Assembly (NCBI GenBank): GCA_910589105.1
Contig: CAJUST010000027.1
Span: forward strand, 1-32,906
Direction of reading: 5' to 3'
Source of the DNA: an uncultured Lachnospiraceae bacterium
GTDB taxonomy: Bacteria; Bacillota; Clostridia; Lachnospirales; Lachnospiraceae
Length of the DNA: 32,906 bases
The notes under the pieces: model-generated
What the model was told of the DNA's origin: nothing
Database searches by the model: none
Seen by the model: the letters and a program-made list of their open reading frames with translations, nothing else
Program-made: the position numbers and the translations under genes
Shown here: positions 8,501-15,330 of the stretch, piece by piece
Layout: each line of letters begins with the position of its first letter
Position numbering within the stretch: the first letter of the stretch is position 1

Positions 8501-10621
8501 CCTTTGAAAGTAAGGACGATTACGGTAAAATCTGAGGACGATAAAACGGAACTTACAGTTGGTGATATTTTACAGCTTACGGCAGAGGCGCTTCCTGTGG
8601 AGGCAGATAATAAGGAAGTGACATGGACGTCAAGCGATTCTAAGATTGCAACCGTAAGTGAGCATGGCGTGGTAAGCGGCATAGCGGCTGGTGATGTGAA
8701 AATTACGGCAACGGCAAAAGATGGTGGAGGGGCTTTTGGTGAAATTTCATTAAAAGTAAAGTCAAATACATCTGGAGAGCCTATTAAAGTCAAGTCGATC
8801 ACGGTAAGCTCAGAAAATCATAAAACTACTTTAAAAGTAAGTGACGTTTTACAGCTGATACCAGAAGTCACTCCGTCAAATGCAGAAAATAAAGAAGTGG
8901 AATGGAGTTCAAATAAACCGTCTGTCGCAAGAGTGGATCAAGATGGACTTGTAACGGGTCTTTCGAAAGGTTCTGTAACCATTACGGCAACAGCGAAAGA
9001 TGCCAGCGGAGTTTTTGGCGAAATTAATTTGGAAGTAGAAGAACGTGGAGAAGACGAGCCGATTAAAGTAGGGACAATTCATATAACGGCAGAAGATAAC
9101 AAGACGGAACTGAGTGTTGGCAAAACACTAAAACTAGAGGCGGAAGCTCTGCCGATAGAGGCGGAAGACAAGACGGTGCGCTGGAAATCAAACAAACCAG
9201 AAATTGCAAGCGTAGATGAGAACGGCGTGGTAAGCGGCATAGCGGAAGGCGATGTGATCATTACGGCGACAGCAAACGATGGTGGGGGGGCGTCTAAAAC
9301 AATTCAACTGACAGTAAAGGCGGATGCGTCAGAGAACCCTGTCAAAGCGGAAAGCATAACCGTGACCGCAGAGGATAATAAGACCAGCTTAAAAATTGGC
9401 GATACAGTAAAGCTTTTTGCGGAAGTAACTCCGGCAGAAGCGGATCAGACTGTGGCATGGACGTCGGGAGATTCGGAAAAAGCGACGATAGACGAAACAA
9501 CCGGACTTGTGACTGCGAAAGCGGCAGGAGAAGTAGAACTGATTGCAACGGCAAAAGACGGAAGCGGCGCAACCGGAAAGATTAAATTAAATATTGAAGA
9601 TGGAGGATCGCAAACCCCTGTCAAAGCGGAAAGCATACTTGTAACCGCAAAGGACAATAAGACCAGCTTAAAAGCAGGTGAAAATCTTCAACTTTCAGCG
9701 GCAGTAACTCCGGCGGAAGCAAAACAAGATGTGACATGGTCGTCAAGCGACCCGTCAAAAGCGGAAGTAGATCAAAATGGGCTTGTGAAAGCGAAGGCGG
9801 CAGGCGCTGTAAAAATCATTGCAACTGCCCAAGATGAGAGCGGGGTAACGGGAGAAATAACGCTTAAAATTACGGCAAATTCCAGCGGAGGAAATCAAAC
9901 GATCCTTGTCAGCTCCATTAGTTTGAAAGCATTAAAGACGAAACTTACGGTAGGCGGCGCAGTTCAGATTACTGCATCAGTACTTCCGGCGAATGCAAAA
10001 AATAAAGAGTTGACATGGGTTTCGAAAAACAGTAAGATAGCGTCAGTCAGCGCGAAAGGCTTGGTGACGGCGAAAGCGGCAGGCGTTGTTGAAATTACGG
10101 CGACGGCAAAAGATGGCAGTAGAAAGTCGGGGAGCATAAAAATTACGGTGGAAAATCCACAGCCGGCAAAACCGCCTGTATGGAAGCCGGGAACGGAACG
10201 CTCAGTCAGTGATGCAAAATATGTTGTCATTCAGTCTTCCGGTTCTGAGAAAACAGTTGCATTTAAAGGACCGAAAAAGAAAAATAAGAAAACAGTCACG
10301 GTTCCGCCGACAGTAAAAATTGGCGAGGACGTATATAAGGTTACAGAAATTGCGAAAGATGCATTTAAGAACAATTCAAAAGTGAAAACTGTGATTATTG
10401 GAAAGAATGTGACGAAAATCAGTAAGAATGCGTTTAATAAGTGTAAAAAGCTAAAAACGATTAAAATTCAATCTACGGCGCTTAAAAATGTTGAAAAGAA
10501 TGCGTTTAAGAATATCAACAAAAAAGCGACGATTACAGTTCCGAAGAAAAAATACAAAAAGTATAAAAATATGTTCAAAAAAGCAAAATTAGCAAAATCG
10601 ATTAAAATTAAGAAGAAATAA
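2585..10621 (+). CDS. Giant secreted GH89 alpha-N-acetylglucosaminidase with CBM-like, Ig-like and LRR/BspA domains
   Basis: This 2678-residue exported glycosidase is predicted to remove terminal alpha-linked GlcNAc, as on gastric-type mucins or heparan sulfate. A basic N-terminus and hydrophobic core form a signal peptide (about 1-37). An F5/8 type C/CBM32-like domain (about 39-182) is followed by the NAGLU N-domain (about 190-305), the TIM barrel (about 319-650) and a helical C-domain (to about 935). The barrel shares human NAGLU landmarks such as IYCMLHNFGG. Glu517 (in DPFHEGG) and Glu634 (in GIGMTPEA) align with human Glu316 and Glu446; their spacing (117) is close to that recalled for the C. 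perfringens enzyme (118). Then come about five more discoidin-like modules (957-1660), a helical FIVAR-like stretch (1665-1885), seven Ig-like repeats (1887-2522) and a Lys-rich LRR_5/BspA-like end. There is no LPXTG motif, so anchoring is unclear. The RBS AAAGGAG precedes the ATG. Confidence 0.92.
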   Translation: MYKKWNKRRKIWAIILLFSMFCQNFTVLEDSLTVKAADAKILISADSISAKHANGHGAELAVDGNAGTFWQSIPSGGEGENPTYKYNRMYDHNRYIDIKLDGTYQLSQIKIFNKTDGSFNNYYIYASTDGVNYNKIVSKTSDSLATAEGDSHSVTAEASYLRLNMAYNSASFATNLAEIEVYGVKENDTVTEPAKIEVEDWEGSEWQVEWDKFESDKSYADQKVLTEMSNLVCRVVGDEWKASFRFELRSSLEDGKDIFEIKDGENNTILIRGNSGLAMASGFNYYLKNYVNVDYNPLYGSNTDLKEIKPVGKRIVKEAQFDLRYALNFCTYSYTMSFWNWDEYEEFLDWCAMNGINLVLDIVGQEEVLRQTFKEFNFTDEDVKQYICGPAYFAWFYMQNLYSIGGPLPNSWFEQRTELGRQIHDRMQTYGISPVIQGFAGQAPETFAEKNPGAVLTPTDEWSGFTRPSIIKTYLTEEETAAGKVNYFSDAAEVFYEKQRNVFGDVSHYYAADPFHEGGNTGGLDVGNIYGEVQKEMLKSDPDAIWVMQQWQGNLDANKMSQLDTSKTLPLDLQADMNPQHGLFEENGSPWIYCMLHNFGGRMGLDGEVPVIAADPAETFQQTNNMVGIGMTPEAMENGPVVYELLFDTNWSKDPINYREWMKTYGERRAGGESDSLNRAWKILLNTAYADKGIYYQGAAETVINTRPGDSFNAASTWGHSNILYDKKELDKALLLLIENYTAFSESEAYKYDLADVAEQVICNAAVEYHKLMVQAKNSGNLEEFEKLSTAFLGMIDLSDQILSTTDEFMLGTWVEAARKMITGADDWTKDLFEFNARSLVTTWGGERVGSLKDYSNRKWSGLTETFYKERWEIWVRNRIAELKGLEKDPADERAENNWFLWEYQWANRKSDDENGKYAFETTPSDADLSELAQQAFDKYSYTNLEKNTGGGIQETVNIAKGKPVDVGGSVTASGNPSNLTDGDTSTEWKAEGAGPHTMTIDLEGTYQISGVVISIQQLAKRFPYTWKAEYLNPETSEWTLLDGNENEAEHLMVSTTEISKSFAASKIRLTITTSDVTDSPVYVTEIAVNGEEIEAGETFENLALGIEPTSNQNSSSDSNLSMLTDGNLSTLWKTEGDNYPVNVEIELPQSSYVDNIEVSFEKAGLPFQFKVTAEDGSAQEVLSYTEQSNHGNVLTERSYKIAAQKEIKKVTVTLLSSTHQGSFAGFWPAISEISVMGTPPVTLGNIALGIVPEVKNSKNEVLSDGNTPLSNITDGNPSTLGQPQWNQNNEDYPLSFEFDLKQSVYVDSLELFFEKAGLPFEFKASVITDSDAEEVVSDEYSSHDNVLENASYKINVKKTIKKVIVTLVDQTGRGEAYLAWPALAELIIMGEMQESEEEHANVDFSDHPVSGISVTGGGATNNALDGNRDSTYDIVEQGAEITFEFSDVYYLSHINLVFEKGELGLKYQVYSEDASGNRETVIDMKNATGTLGDKTVKAPVQRDVKKIIFKHLGNNGSGPAWAAELRLYEFEAFGVAKTSKDAVTVTPDAASGLLDGNANYSVAANGAVELTLDKATDLNMVSIQRASDETKALKYKIEYLDFESETENWKLFSDQTENEKEKASVSYAVAEENVFSKKLKITFSEAFNLSGIHVYSTDYAGTLLARITYIEGVLAGLSYDLGYGSYKTEAKTKLEGVLAQAKAAQGVNSLTIDEWLEKVNSAFEEFYDLGAITVERDELLAGMADAIDLMETLKRLGLTSLLEEVMESYQTARTAYEAYKSDQTQIQSAKAALSEGIKETSELAASIEGNPQLLEARTGLCGYLESLKDRKEENYTPETWTVYMAALSAALTILNKADAQTNEITSAKEQLEQAVEDLDLNVENPVESITIKSEDDATSLAVGGTLQLTAEISPANADIKTVDWTSNHEEIASVDENGLVTAHRTGTVIIKADAKDGSKIWDDITLTVTRAPLKVRTITVKSEDDKTELTVGDILQLTAEALPVEADNKEVTWTSSDSKIATVSEHGVVSGIAAGDVKITATAKDGGGAFGEISLKVKSNTSGEPIKVKSITVSSENHKTTLKVSDVLQLIPEVTPSNAENKEVEWSSNKPSVARVDQDGLVTGLSKGSVTITATAKDASGVFGEINLEVEERGEDEPIKVGTIHITAEDNKTELSVGKTLKLEAEALPIEAEDKTVRWKSNKPEIASVDENGVVSGIAEGDVIITATANDGGGASKTIQLTVKADASENPVKAESITVTAEDNKTSLKIGDTVKLFAEVTPAEADQTVAWTSGDSEKATIDETTGLVTAKAAGEVELIATAKDGSGATGKIKLNIEDGGSQTPVKAESILVTAKDNKTSLKAGENLQLSAAVTPAEAKQDVTWSSSDPSKAEVDQNGLVKAKAAGAVKIIATAQDESGVTGEITLKITANSSGGNQTILVSSISLKALKTKLTVGGAVQITASVLPANAKNKELTWVSKNSKIASVSAKGLVTAKAAGVVEITATAKDGSRKSGSIKITVENPQPAKPPVWKPGTERSVSDAKYVVIQSSGSEKTVAFKGPKKKNKKTVTVPPTVKIGEDVYKVTEIAKDAFKNNSKVKTVIIGKNVTKISKNAFNKCKKLKTIKIQSTALKNVEKNAFKNINKKATITVPKKKYKKYKNMFKKAKLAKSIKIKKK
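8243..10149 (+). repeat. Seven tandem bacterial Ig-like (Big_2) coding repeats, unit about 279 bp
   Basis: Units begin at 8243, 8510, 8789, 9068, 9347, 9626 and 9908, that is every 89-94 codons and most often exactly 93. Each has a V-x-SI-x-V start, a TSLxVGxxxQLxAEVxPxxA centre, a W-x-S-x-xxxxA-x-V-x-x-x-GLV turn and an ITATAKDGSG end. This is the Big_2 (invasin/intimin-like) pattern, which usually serves as a rigid stalk. Units 5 and 6 are nearly identical at DNA level over their first 50 or so bases. Confidence 0.9.
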
Positions 10622-10625
10622 AGAC

Positions 10626-11987
10626 ATGAAATTACCAGAAGAATTTAAAAACAGAATGCGCGGCATACTCGGAATGGAGTATGCCGCATTTGAGAGAAGT
10701 TATCAGGAAAAAAGCAGCAAGGCGCTCCGTTTGAATCCAAGTAAAGCAGCAGAGGATTTTTTAGAACGGGCGCCTTTTGCCCTTGAAGCTGTGCCGTGGG
10801 CGGAATATGGGTATTATTATGAGGAAGGGTTTCCGGGAAAGCATCCCTATCATGCCGCCGGTGTATACTATATTCAGGAAGCAAGCGCAATGGCTCCCGC
10901 CGCTTATTTAGGCGCCAAGCCACATGAGCGGATATTAGATTTATGCGCGGCCCCCGGAGGAAAAACAACCCAGATTGCGGCGGATATGAGGGGAACTGGC
11001 ATTTTAATCAGCAATGAAATACATTCGGCGCGGGCAAAAATCCTCTCAGAAAATGTAGAGCGTATGGGGCTTTCTAATACAATCGTAACAAATGAAACGC
11101 CGGAAAAACTTGCTGGGGCATTCGAAGGATATTTTGACAGAATACTAGTGGATGCGCCCTGCTCCGGTGAAGGAATGTTCCGTAAAAATGAAGCGGCGGG
11201 CGGTGAATGGAGCCTTGGCCAGATTCAGCTTTGCGCGGACAGACAAGACAGGATACTTGACTGCGCGGCGGCTATGCTGCGCCGGGGAGGAAGGCTGGTC
11301 TATTCTACCTGTACCTTTGCCCCAGAAGAAAACGAAGGGAGCATAAGCCGTTTTTTAAAACGCTTCCCGGAATTTGAGATTTGCCAGACAGAAAAGATGG
11401 ACAAAATGATGGGAGGAAATCCTTTCTGGGTTCCCGACGCGGCAGACAATATAGAAGAAACGATACGCCTTTTTCCGCATAAAGTCCGTGGAGAGGGCCA
11501 TTATCTGGCTGTGCTGCAAAAAAAAGGGATGCAGCCGGGGCTGGAGTATCCGCTTGAATCAGAAGTTTTGGAAAAAGACTGCGGCTTGTGGCTGGATTTT
11601 AGCAGAGAATGCTTAAAAGAGCGGCCGCAGGGCATCTATCTTTTGTTTGGAAGCCAGCTTTATCTTGCGCCGCCAAAGACCCCGCGTTTAAAAGGCTTAA
11701 AAGTTCTTCGTCCTGCCCTCCATCTTGGAACAAATAAGAAAAACCGTTTCGAGCCTTCCCATGCGCTTGCGCTTTATTTAAAACCAAATGAAGTGAATCA
11801 AACAATTAATTTTGCATCGGAGAGTTCCGAAATCCATCAATATTTAAGTGGGGAAGCGATACATGCAGAGGGAGAAAAAGGCTGGAATTTGGTTACAGTC
11901 GACGGCTATAGCATAGGCTGGGGCAAATTGTCCGGCGGCATTCTAAAAAACCATTACCCGAAAGGCTTACGTTTTTCCGGTAAGTGA
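10626..11987 (+). CDS. RsmF-like rRNA (cytosine-C5-)-methyltransferase, NOL1/NOP2/Sun family
   Basis: This 453-residue protein should transfer methyl from S-adenosylmethionine to C5 of a cytosine in 16S rRNA. The SAM-binding motif LDLCAAPGGKTTQIA, the DAPCSGEGMFRKN motif and the second catalytic-cysteine motif YSTCTFAPEENEG are all visible, so both active-site cysteines are present. The roughly 150-residue C-terminal part resembles the extra RsmF/YebU domains (RsmF first C-terminal and PUA-like), which favours RsmF over the shorter RsmB architecture. The ATG lies 4 bases after the GH89 stop with only a weak AAAGA-like site, so translational coupling is likely. A terminator follows at 12037. 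Which cytosine is modified cannot be read from sequence. Confidence 0.9.
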   Translation: MKLPEEFKNRMRGILGMEYAAFERSYQEKSSKALRLNPSKAAEDFLERAPFALEAVPWAEYGYYYEEGFPGKHPYHAAGVYYIQEASAMAPAAYLGAKPHERILDLCAAPGGKTTQIAADMRGTGILISNEIHSARAKILSENVERMGLSNTIVTNETPEKLAGAFEGYFDRILVDAPCSGEGMFRKNEAAGGEWSLGQIQLCADRQDRILDCAAAMLRRGGRLVYSTCTFAPEENEGSISRFLKRFPEFEICQTEKMDKMMGGNPFWVPDAADNIEETIRLFPHKVRGEGHYLAVLQKKGMQPGLEYPLESEVLEKDCGLWLDFSRECLKERPQGIYLLFGSQLYLAPPKTPRLKGLKVLRPALHLGTNKKNRFEPSHALALYLKPNEVNQTINFASESSEIHQYLSGEAIHAEGEKGWNLVTVDGYSIGWGKLSGGILKNHYPKGLRFSGK

Positions 11988-12036
11988 AAGAATCCCGTGA
12001 GAAAATTATCGGTAAAGTGGAATAATTGTCAAAATG

Positions 12037-12077
12037 AAAAACCGTCCATTCAAAAGAGTTAAGAATGGGCGGTTTTT
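12037..12077. terminator. Bidirectional terminator between convergent genes
   Basis: Arms AAAACCGTCCATTC and GAATGGGCGGTTTT pair with one G-T wobble across an 11-base loop. The A run before and T run after let it serve both the plus-strand methyltransferase and the minus-strand BlaI-like gene. Confidence 0.85.
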
Positions 12078-12106
12078 CTCAGGCTTATGAAGATATATGT
12101 AAGCAA

Positions 12107-12475
12107 TTATTGCGAAAGAGAAGCTTTTCGCTCTTGTATCATTTTTTCCAATTCACAAATCGTGTCAGAAGTTTCCCTTTTTATAAATTCGGCGAAAAAC
12201 GCAAGCGTCCCCTGTGAAGACTCTTGGATTTGTTCTAATAGATAATCAAATTCAGTTAAATTGGCGAGATAGGTTCTTGCCAAAACTTTATTATGCTGTT
12301 CAATTCCGGCAACGCGGACATAGGATTTTTTTAAGAGAGAGCGCAGGGAGGCTTGAACGGTGCTTGTATTTAAGGATGGATTAAGCCGGATAAAATCTGT
12401 AATGGATAACTCTGTGTCTGAGCTCCATAAAACACGCATAATGTCTAATTCTTTATTTGTTAATCTATATTGCAT
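12107..12475 (-). CDS. BlaI/MecI/CopY-family transcriptional repressor
   Basis: This 122-residue winged-helix regulator begins MQYRLTNKELDIMRVLW, the classic BlaI/MecI opening. STVQASLRSLLKKSYVRV follows as recognition helix and wing, and a C-terminal helical dimerisation region completes it. Length fits the family. The frame stays open to 12625, but the chosen ATG (12473-12475) has AGGAG 7 bases upstream and a perfect sigma-A promoter just before it, so the longer version would include the promoter. No BlaR1/MecR1 sensor protease, beta-lactamase or copper ATPase lies nearby, so its target is unknown. It may act on distant genes or its own promoter. Confidence 0.85.
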   Translation of the reverse strand: MQYRLTNKELDIMRVLWSSDTELSITDFIRLNPSLNTSTVQASLRSLLKKSYVRVAGIEQHNKVLARTYLANLTEFDYLLEQIQESSQGTLAFFAEFIKRETSDTICELEKMIQERKASLSQ

Positions 12476-12509
12476 AATGTCACTCCTGTTCATTTTTTTG
12501 GCGTTATTT

Positions 12510-12538
12510 ATGATAGCATGGAACAACCATAATGTCAA
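12510..12538 (-). promoter_or_regulatory. Strong sigma-A promoter of the BlaI-like gene
   Basis: On the minus strand: TTGACA (12533-12538), a 17-bp spacer, then TATCAT (12510-12515). It lies 35 bases before the ATG at 12475. Confidence 0.85.
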
Positions 12539-12613
12539 TTTATAACGGGAATGATTTTCTGATAAAAAAATGAATAGAAGCATAAAATTTCTAATATTAT
12601 ATTCGAAATGCGA

Positions 12614-12768
12614 AATTGTAGGCATATATTTCCTACAATTACTAGCATTTTGATTCGACAGTTTATGCCAAAATGCTCAAAACGTATATTTTTTTAAATG
12701 CGCAAATTGTCAGTTTTAACAAAAATATACGCGTATTGCATAAATAAAATATTTTGTAAAGTACAAAA
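12614..12768. repeat. Cluster of four perfect inverted repeats
   Basis: The gap 12476-12800 holds no gene but four perfect dyads in series. They are AATTGTAGG/CCTACAATT (12614-12622, 12632-12640), AGCATTTTG/CAAAATGCT (12644-12652, 12669-12677), CGTATATTTTT/AAAAATATACG (12683-12693, 12721-12731) and TTTTGTA/TACAAAA (12752-12758, 12762-12768). The DNA is very AT rich. They sit upstream of the BlaI-like promoter and downstream of the MerR-family gene. Function is unknown: operators, RNA hairpins or remnant element ends are all possible. Confidence 0.6.
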
Positions 12769-12800
12769 GAACAACATTCTATTTTATGAGAAAAATGGAA

Positions 12801-13619
12801 TTATCCATCAATCGGAATTTCAATCTGTATAATATAATCTTCTATCCGGTCAACGACATTTTCGTTAATTCCCATTTCATAGGAATAATTATAAAGTTTT
12901 AGGTTGTGTGTCTGGGCATACGCAAAAATTTCTTCGTACCGTTGGGGAAGTTTTCCCCAATCCCCTTTATGGAAGGCTCGTAGGTATTTCCCTTTAGGAG
13001 TTTTATATAAGCCCGTTTGATATGTGAGGTGGGGAATCTCGATAAAGAGTTTCACATAATCGTTATAATTGCCAGAAAGCAGGCTGGAAACCGGAATCAT
13101 GGAACCGTAGGAAGCGTCATGCAGGCGCCCCAGATGGTATTTTTCCAATTCGGCTGTGATAAATTCCACTGAATCTTCAAAGGAGGTTTCCTGTGTGATG
13201 CCAACCGTCGCAAGGCAGCGTTCTTTTCGTTCTACAATGCTGATTTCAGACAGATTCATGGAGAGCAAGGTAGCCATATTCTGACAGTGCGCGCAGAGGG
13301 TTGAGCGGACTGCCTGTAGATGTGTAATGTGTAGGTCAAGCTCAGCGATTTTATCTTCCAGAAGATTTTTTAAACTGCCTGCGGAGCGGTGTTTCATAAA
13401 ATTCTGTATTTCTTTGATAGAAACATCTAGTTCCCGAAGCAGGAGTATGGTTTCTAAGATGGGGCTTTGATAGTAATTATAGCAGCGGTATCCGTTTTCC
13501 GGATTGATGGAAACAGGCTTAAACAGCCCGATTTCATCGTACCACATCAAAGTTTTTTTATTGATTCCATGTAAGGCGGCAAACTGGCCGATGGTGAGAA
13601 GTTTTTCTTTTTTTTCCAT
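12801..13619 (-). CDS. MerR-family transcriptional activator with GyrI-like effector domain
   Basis: This 272-residue regulator has an N-terminal MerR winged helix (about 6-75: LTIGQFAALHGINKKTLMWYDEIG and later NGYRCYNYY), a coiled-coil linker (about 80-125) and a roughly 145-residue GyrI/BmrR-like ligand-binding domain. Family members twist a promoter with an over-long spacer into an active shape when bound to a drug. The start has an AGAGGTG site. It is divergent from the MATE gene, and exactly such a 19-bp-spacer promoter lies between them at 13646. I infer that it senses a substrate of the MATE pump and also controls itself. Confidence 0.9.
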   Translation of the reverse strand: MEKKEKLLTIGQFAALHGINKKTLMWYDEIGLFKPVSINPENGYRCYNYYQSPILETILLLRELDVSIKEIQNFMKHRSAGSLKNLLEDKIAELDLHITHLQAVRSTLCAHCQNMATLLSMNLSEISIVERKERCLATVGITQETSFEDSVEFITAELEKYHLGRLHDASYGSMIPVSSLLSGNYNDYVKLFIEIPHLTYQTGLYKTPKGKYLRAFHKGDWGKLPQRYEEIFAYAQTHNLKLYNYSYEMGINENVVDRIEDYIIQIEIPIDG

Positions 13620-13645
13620 GGTTCACCTCTAAATGAAAATTTTCC

Positions 13646-13676
13646 TTGACCGTACTGTTACTGTATGGTTTAGGAT
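13646..13676 (+). promoter_or_regulatory. MerR-type promoter/operator for the MATE gene
   Basis: -35 TTGACC (13646-13651) and -10 TAGGAT (13671-13676) are 19 bp apart, the over-long spacing typical of MerR-activated promoters. The spacer carries the dyad ACCGTAC...GTATGGT (one mismatch), expected for a MerR dimer. The regulator gene is divergent and 26 bp away. Confidence 0.88.
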
Positions 13677-13720
13677 ACTATATACGGGAAGAAAATACAA
13701 GAAAAATGGAGGAAAAGATT

Positions 13721-15052
13721 ATGGAAAGCCAAAATGTATATGAAAAACCTGTTACGTTGAAAAATATTATGAAGTTTGCTGTGCCGACCATTGCCATGAC
13801 GGTGTTTATGTCTTTTTATACAATGGTTGACGGTCTGTTTGTATCGAATTTAATCGGTACGGATGCGCTTTCGGCAATTAATCTGACTGCGCCTATAATC
13901 CAGCTTGTAACGGCAATTTCTGCCATGCTTGCCACGGGAGGAAGCGCGGTGATTATGAAAAAGATGGGCGAACAGAAAACAGATGAAGCAAAAGAAGATT
14001 TTACATTTTTGATCTTGGTAAATGTCATTGTGGGAATTGTTATGTGCATAGCCGGGTATCTGGCAATGGATTTTATTTTTGCCGGAATGAATCTTTCTGC
14101 CGAAGTAGAAAGATACTGTGTGGAATATTTAAGCCGCTATCTGGCGTTTACTGCGCCAATTCTTTTAATGAACAATTTTACGCTCTATATGATCGCCAGC
14201 GAAAAGGCGGCTCTTTCCCTGATCTGTTCTTTGGCGGGCGGCGTTTTGAATATGGCGCTTGACTATGTGTTTATTGCTGCGCTTGGCATGGGAATCAGCG
14301 GCGCGGCGGTTGCAACGGGGCTTGGATATTCTGTGACGGCTGTTGTGGGATTATTTGTGTTTAGCGCAAAAAAGAATTTACTGCACTTTAAGAAACCAGT
14401 ATGCCGCTTTAAAGTTCTGGCGGGCGCGGCTGCAAACGGAAGCTCGGAAATGGCGACTGCCCTTGTTACTGGGATTGTCACAATGATGTTTAACTGGACG
14501 ATGCTTCATTATGTTGGGGAAGACGGCGTTGCGGCTGTTACCGTTATCATGTATGCGCTGATGTTTGCAAGTTCCCTTTATACGGGATATTCTTATGGCG
14601 TTGCGCCCATGTTAAGTTTTTACCATGGGGAACAAAACCATGCAAAACTGAAAAAACTAGCTGCAGTGAGTTTGAACGTGATTGCAGTAATTTCCGTTGT
14701 GACGGCTTTGGTTTCCTTTTTCATGGCGAAACCGCTCGCGTCAGTCTTTGCTCGTCCGGATAATCCGGTCTATGATCTGGCTGTCACGGGGAACAGGATA
14801 TGCGCGTTTGCATTGTTTTTTATCGGATTTAATATTTTTGCAAGCGGCATGTTTACTGCATTATCGAACGGGATTGTTTCAGCTATCCTTGCGTTTTCCA
14901 GATCGTTTGTATTTATGCTGATTGCTATGATTGCGCTTCCTTTGCTCTTTGGAGTAAACGGCATCTGGCTTGCGACGCCGGCGGCGGAACTAATGGCGCT
15001 TGCGCTGTCTGCGTTTATGTTTTTGAAATATAGAAAGAGGTATGGATACTAA
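13721..15052 (+). CDS. MATE-family multidrug efflux transporter
   Basis: This 443-residue integral membrane protein shows about 12 hydrophobic segments in two homologous halves and typical MATE stretches such as MVDGLFVSNLIGTDALSAINLTAP (split: MVDGLFVSN then LIGTDALSA). It should export drugs or dyes using an ion gradient. An open frame begins upstream at 13646, but that overlaps the -35 box. The ATG at 13721 has GGAGG 8 bases upstream and is the real start. Its control by the divergent MerR-type regulator is strongly suggested by the intervening promoter. Confidence 0.9.
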   Translation: MESQNVYEKPVTLKNIMKFAVPTIAMTVFMSFYTMVDGLFVSNLIGTDALSAINLTAPIIQLVTAISAMLATGGSAVIMKKMGEQKTDEAKEDFTFLILVNVIVGIVMCIAGYLAMDFIFAGMNLSAEVERYCVEYLSRYLAFTAPILLMNNFTLYMIASEKAALSLICSLAGGVLNMALDYVFIAALGMGISGAAVATGLGYSVTAVVGLFVFSAKKNLLHFKKPVCRFKVLAGAAANGSSEMATALVTGIVTMMFNWTMLHYVGEDGVAAVTVIMYALMFASSLYTGYSYGVAPMLSFYHGEQNHAKLKKLAAVSLNVIAVISVVTALVSFFMAKPLASVFARPDNPVYDLAVTGNRICAFALFFIGFNIFASGMFTALSNGIVSAILAFSRSFVFMLIAMIALPLLFGVNGIWLATPAAELMALALSAFMFLKYRKRYGY

Positions 15053-15099
15053 GGGGGAGGGGAATGGGCAACAGGGACAGAAAAAACGGGGAGAAATGC

Positions 15100-15125
15100 G
15101 CTTTTTATTGGGAAAAATAGCTTTT
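15100..15125 (+). terminator. Possible weak terminator after the MATE gene
   Basis: GCTTTTT and AAAAATAGC can pair with one bulged A around a short loop, followed by TTTT. The stem is AT rich and weak, so this is tentative. Confidence 0.3.
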
Positions 15126-15229
15126 GTAACAGTCTATACGCTTGAAAGAGAAAAAAGGCGTTTATTTATGCAGTGTAATTCTGTGGCGTAACGATAGAAA
15201 TGATTTTATGGCGTAATAAGAGAATATGC

Positions 15230-15258
15230 TTGAAAAAATAAGGTTTTTTTGGTAATAT
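15230..15258 (+). promoter_or_regulatory. Sigma-A-like promoter for the FliD-like gene
   Basis: TTGAAA (15230-15235), a 17-bp spacer, then TAATAT (15253-15258). The predicted 5' leader is about 65 nt. Two direct copies of TGGCGTAA (15184 and 15209, 25 bp apart) lie just upstream and could be activator sites. I do not see a flagellar sigma-28 consensus. Confidence 0.6.
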
Positions 15259-15330
15259 ATAGATGAAAACGTACATTTTAAAAAATCGTCCGGACACGGA
15301 AGTTAGGGCAACAGTCAAAGGAGTGATCAT

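Noticed and set aside
8113..8802. A 229-codon open frame on the minus strand within the Ig-like repeat region.
   Set aside because: It is antisense to a clearly coding stretch with conserved Ig-like repeats and has biased composition caused by the repeats. No ribosome binding site or family pattern was seen.
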